From Alisma plantago-aquatica (lineage: Eukaryota > Streptophyta > Magnoliopsida > Alismatales > Alismataceae): 64,000 bases of DNA. The position numbers were made by a program, and so were the translations under genes. Shown here piece by piece: positions 59,351 to 64,000 of the stretch. The notes beneath the pieces are model-generated. The model ran no database searches. It saw only the letters and a list, made by a program, of their open reading frames with translations, and was not told the DNA's origin. The stretch lies in contig OY856413.1 of assembly GCA_963693085.1 (NCBI GenBank), positions 749,114,056-749,178,055 on the forward strand. Direction: 5' to 3'. Position 1 is the stretch's first letter; every line of letters begins with the position of its first letter.

Positions 59351-60846
59351 AGTCATAAACTACTAACAAGGATTTTGCCCTCGAAATCCCAAATGAAAGG
59401 AGATAGATGTTACTTATGCATTGGACATTCAAACTTTCACATAGTTCCTTGATGTCAGTGTAATGTCATAAGACTCGACCAACATATTGTTCCTCCATCC
59501 AAGGTTAGTCATAGGATCTATTGCACAAGGAACATACTCAACTTATCTTCTTCATTACTAGCTATAAAATCAAGCCTATGCTAAGTGATACTCTCTTAGC
59601 CATAAAAGCACTATACATACTTATCCTTATTTATCTCAGGGGTCAACTCCTTCATATGTATCACCTTCTTAACTTACCATATCGTATGTTAGGATTCTCA
59701 AACTTGAAGTTTTACCATATCCTTGTCAATGATTTCTTCCAAAGAAAGACTAGAGATGTATATGTTACTTACTTGAGATTACAAGACCTACCATGCTTCC
59801 TTTGTGCTACTCTAATCTACTAATTCAACTGATCTAGATAGAGATTAGAAATTCCACTCATCAGTGTATATCCCTTCAGAATCCTCCTTACTATCAAACC
59901 TAATAGGTGAACTCCAAGGGTTTGCACTCATCCTAATGAACTTTACCCAAGTAGATCTTACAACTGTTTCTTCAATTGATGCGTCCTTGTTGTTGTTGTC
60001 TTATGCGGTGCATAAACCCCAAAAAAGTGATTCTCATAATATAGTTAAACTTAGAGTACATGTAGCCAGATTGATCTCAAAGTCAATCCTTCTTAGGTAG
60101 TCAAACACATAATCATCTTATCAAGAGACATATTCTTGGGTTCACACACAACTGGCATTTCTAATATACTAGGATTCCTCACCTTGGTTTCTATCACACA
60201 TGCCAAAGATACATTGTATTTTATCTCATCCATCTTCTGTTGTTATTGTCAGACCCAAACCTATCAGAAGAACCTTTTCAGCATCTTTTATGGTTCATAA
60301 AAATTTCTTTAATTTCTCCACATTGTTCTTCTTTTCATTATGGGGAGGTCATTATTCTTTACATATTCTTCACTGAGCAGGGATCATCTTCTTTGTTATC
60401 TTTCTCATACCATGAGTATTTTATTTCATACTTCCTTATTTTCATAAATTGGTCTGAGATTACTCAGGTTTCACTTTCATTACTATTTAGATTGTGATAA
60501 GAATCTTTATGCCACATTTCAGATTTCATAATGCTCTTTAGATTACATCAAAATGACCACTTGATCAAAGTAATCAAAAAGATAGTAATCTAAGAGTTCC
60601 ATACTTACCTTGTCTTCAGTAATTGAATACCTGGCCTGAGTATTTAAATAGTGAGGTTAGGTAGCATGCACTTCATTTTATTCCATGTCTCTTATCTTAA
60701 ACATCTCTTTTGAGTTGTAAAACTTAGTATCTCTGGTTCTTTCCAGATATCTCTTTCATACCTCTTACTCTTTATATAGGTAGAAGAAATTATAAAACAA
60801 TTTAGAGAATACTAAATAGAATATAAATTATAATCCTCTTCATATC
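59351..60846. other. 3' part of the Gypsy interior, no readable protein
   Basis: Apart from gggatttcgagggcaaaatcc just inside the LTR, no Pol motif can be read on the minus strand. Open frames on the plus strand (up to 100 codons) lack motifs. This is where pol would be in an autonomous relative, and it is either deleted or decayed beyond recognition. Confidence 0.55.
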
Positions 60847-61626
60847 TCAAAAGAGATTCAAACAACAACTATACTTTTCATTATTAACAGGTATGGTAAG
60901 AAGAAAACAATTCAAAATGAAAAAGGTTTTTCTGACCTGCCACCCCTTGCGGGTCATGTACCTTCTCTGGTTGACTCGCAACACGAAATCTAAGCATTTC
61001 CCTTTGTTGTCTTTACCTTTTGGCACTATTGGAATGTGACTTCTGTAAGTCTTGCTGAGTTGGCCTCGACTGTTGAGCCGTCTCAACCTCTCTTCTTAGA
61101 CAAAAGGGTCTAAGATGCCCAATTTGTCCACACTCATAACATGTCCTGATCCCGCACCATCGTCAATTGGTCTTGTTACTGATGTAGAGGTTACGTCAGA
61201 AGCCATTACAGGTGGAAAGCTAGGACCTTATCTGTTACATGACAACCAGTGCCTTGGTGCATTAGGGGTTTGTTGTACTAGTGGTACCGAAAACTTAAGC
61301 TTTTTAAAGTTTTTAGGTGACTGCCCCAGAGATAGTGCATACTTCTCCCTAATACTCAGTTTATTATTCATTCTTGGGCATAGCCATCTCATATGTCCTA
61401 CCTGTCCGCACTTGTGGCAGGTTCTATTTTCTTGCCAGATCTTAGCTTTTCCCACATTTTTCATTATTTTATCGTGACGTGGATGTTTGAAGGGCCTAAC
61501 AGAACTCAGAAATTCTATATTACGAATCGCTGCCCTAGGTGGCATTGCTAATGTTGTATCCACTATGTGCAGAATTGTCATCATAACCTTCCCAACAAGA
61601 GCATGAAAAGAAAGGTTTTCTATCAT
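60847..61626 (-). pseudogene. Gypsy gag remnant with two zinc knuckles
   Basis: The frame at 61228-61626 encodes a perfect CCHC knuckle CHKCGQVGHMRWLC (61378-61419). A second knuckle CYECGQIGHLRPFC lies at 61100-61141 in another frame, with a stop soon after. A third frame (60847-61086) carries basic residues (KGKDNKGKCLDFVLRVNQRR). The capsid-like N-terminal region expected upstream is not recognisable. Gag packages RNA; this copy is broken by at least two frameshifts. Confidence 0.8.
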
Positions 61627-61863
61627 AGACTGATCCTTCTAGGGATTCCCAGGCACTTGCTCTCCTCTAGCCTAATCCTTTGCACCTTCTCTTGGTGCAC
61701 GGTACTACTTTCAACATCATGTTTCTCATGTTCTCCAAACATTCTTAGGCTTTATACTTTATTCTGCATAAGCAGAAGTCAACTATTAAAATACTGGAGG
61801 ATACTTAGAATAGACTCAACTACCTTAATCCTATGTTCCTATAGACTCATCAAAGCTATAGCT

Positions 61864-61875
61864 CTAATACCAAAC
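61864..61875 (-). promoter_or_regulatory. Gypsy primer binding site
   Basis: The minus strand reads TTGGTATTAGAGC two bases after the LTR end GTCACA. It differs by one base from the Met-tRNA site TGGTATCAGAGC. Confidence 0.75.
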
Positions 61876-61876
61876 T

Positions 61877-64000
61877 TGTGACAACCGCTATCCAATGATA
61901 ACAATCATCACGGAAAACCTCACAGAACCAACTATTTACTACAAGTTATCAAAATCACTACAAATTAAAACCATTTTTTCACAAAAGGCCCAAGGCCATA
62001 TTTACATGTGCATCATTGTCGACTCATACATACATCATCCCTTCATATAGCAAGGATATGAGACAATAGTTGCTTTATCAAAAACGTACACAAAAGCAAC
62101 ATCGTACATCAAGGAATTTATAGACAAAATCTCAGATCGATCGTGAAACTAGATATAAAAACTATCTCCCAAGGACCTAAGAGTACATGGATGACACATA
62201 TGACTCCATTATACAAGACACATAACAGCACACTCAACTTGAGTTGTAACTACTGTTCCTACTGTGGTTGCTCGCTCTCGACTATAAGATCACTATATTC
62301 TTGTGTACGTCTACCTAAAAAGTTGTGGAACCCATGGGGTGAGACAACAAGTCCCAACGTGAGATATAACTCTCCATCAACATTATTATTATCACAATTA
62401 AACTTTTATAAAAGAGAGAAAAACAAACCTTTATTGAATTCAACATGTATGACTACTAATCATATACAGGATAGAGCAATCTCAATGTCTCATTAGTTCA
62501 ATTATCTCTAACTGAGCAATAGATCATTTATTCACTTTTTAAAAGGTATATGAAGAACATGTATAACTGTTATAACTAAACGGTATAAAAGCAAAGCAAG
62601 GCTTCAACCAATGTTTCCATATTTGATCCTTAAGCAAATACACTACACGACTTATTACATTTTCAATCAATCTTATGCCCTACGGAGATGGGAATATACC
62701 TTCCATTTCCAACTGACCACAACTACACCTCATCAGTTCCATAAAGGTCTATGGAAGAGTTGGAATCCATGACCTCATCTTCCTCGGTCAGTATGAGAGT
62801 GACAGTGACATATGAGTCAATCAACATTTTAGCTAACCTAGCATATAGAGGCTATTCACTATAGATATATAGCATGTATCATGTTCCCTGTTCAGGATAT
62901 GACCTTCTTCCATCATTCTTGCTTTATATATATTGAGTCATGTCCTACAACCATACTCTTCCTTGGTGCTGGAGCTACGGTCTTAACCACACTCTTTCAT
63001 GAAATTAGGATAAAAATTGTACCCTTCATATTCAACAATATGCGCTCCAAGTTAGAATCGTTTCACCATTCAGCAAGTTATGAAACTGAATGGGTCTATG
63101 GCCAGGGCAATAATTTTCTTAGTTCCACTCGATTAATTAGACCAATTGAATGTATTTTAGCATCAATCAAGTTACAATGTACAATCCATGAACAAATTCT
63201 ACAAAAGAAAAGACTTAGCTTATTACAGAACATATAGGAACCCACTGAGTGTGATCTTTTCACATAATCATGCTTATCATTCATCACATGTCCATCACCA
63301 GGACCACATACCTTGGGGTAACAACCCCTCATCTCATCATAGGAGAACTATCTTTTCACATAAGACAGTAGACCATCATCAGGTCATAAGACCATTTATT
63401 CCTTTCCTTGCGTTATAATAGCACATGTGCTTTACAAGGCTATCATTATCACATATTATCATGGTATATCACTTCCTAGTATCAGTTCTAGAGGATATCA
63501 CCTCCATTAGGCATTACACTTTTGTTAGGTCCTAAAACCCATTACATCACACATGGTAATTCATTATCATCTCATCATGCCTTATTAAACATATGAGTAT
63601 TACTCATGTCACATCATTTGTACTAACTTACTGTAATAGCCTTTGATCATTTTGTATAGAAAGAGGGTATATTAAAATACATTCAGACATCTTTAGTTAA
63701 GACTAGTAGGATATCATGAGGTCTCTAATCAGAATTAGGCCTCCTACTGATTACACTTGATTTGATTATCAAACCCTTAGTTCATTATGGAACAACGTTC
63801 CATTTTACCAGGATACAAATTTCATTAGGTCATTAGGCCTATACATGTCATGTTATTGTGCAAACATTCCATATGGCTCACAAAGCCTAACATAATCTAT
63901 TTCATGTTACTACATCATAGCTCATCCCTAGATATACTCATTATTTCCATGATTAGGGTTTCCAAGTTCATGATTATCAGTCACACCTTAATTCTTGCCA
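61877..64000 (-). repeat. Gypsy 5' LTR, truncated by window end
   Basis: It aligns with the left LTR from its end at 61877. The left copy has ~26 extra bases near 51455-51480. About 650 bp of the LTR should lie beyond 64000. Confidence 0.85.

Larger units (their letters stand above)
51352..64000 (-). mobile_element. Gag-only Gypsy element with ~2.8-kb LTRs; extends past window end
   Basis: The two LTRs begin (plus strand) tgtgacaacc at 51352 and 61877. The left one is complete once a nested insertion is removed, ending at 59350. The interior (59351-61876) is only ~2.5 kb. On the minus strand it has a Met-tRNA-like primer site and gag with two CCHC knuckles. Near the 3' LTR is gggatttcgagggcaaaatcc, the usual end of plant Gypsy pol. 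No protease, RT or integrase is seen. The left flank gaagt (51347-51351) should recur after the right LTR. Confidence 0.8.

Overview
This is repeat-rich plant nuclear DNA, almost certainly from a flowering plant. It contains degenerate Ty1/Copia and Ty3/Gypsy-type LTR retrotransposons, plant-type L1 LINEs with a C-terminal RNase H, a Cassandra TRIM carrying a 5S-rRNA-like promoter, several methionine-tRNA primer binding sites and multi-kilobase LTRs. I see no intact host gene, tRNA gene, rRNA array or CRISPR array, and no bacterial-type system. The sequence is AT-rich apart from a few GC-rich islands inside retroelements.

Layout. 1-1244 is the 3' end of a LINE (zinc-binding and RNase H domains, then poly-A). 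1245-7763 is gene-free repeat-derived DNA. 7764-16947 is a whole but decayed Copia element on the minus strand with two ~2-kb LTRs (Copia-1). 16948-19716 is gene-free. 19717-25364 is a second, more decayed Copia on the plus strand (Copia-2), broken in its RT/RNase H region by a large non-coding LTR element (25365-38446, LARD-like). That element hosts a full-length LINE (30066-35795, minus, with target-site duplications) and a complete Cassandra TRIM (36047-36879, with a perfect 5-bp duplication). 38470-39130 is a piece of a Copia-2-type LTR.

39279-51351 is a Sirevirus-like Copia on the minus strand that keeps gag pieces and a protease remnant but no recognisable RT. It carries three insertions: two copies, in opposite orientation, of a GC-rich poly-A retroelement (41509-43286 and 44966-46401) and a solo-LTR-like block (46888-49748). 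Its 5' LTR is cut at 51351 by a Gypsy element with ~2.8-kb LTRs (51352 to beyond 64000) whose internal region holds only gag remnants. That element's left LTR is itself split by a 5.2-kb LTR of a related family (51979-57184, perfect 5-bp duplication), which carries an unusual array of short inverted repeats.

The genes do not form a pathway. The window records nested insertion, LTR-LTR recombination, deletion and point-mutational decay. The most interesting items are the intact Cassandra, the inverted-repeat arrays in several unrelated LTRs, the Gag-only Gypsy, and the paired opposite-strand non-autonomous retroelements. I did not find a convincing undescribed functional system.
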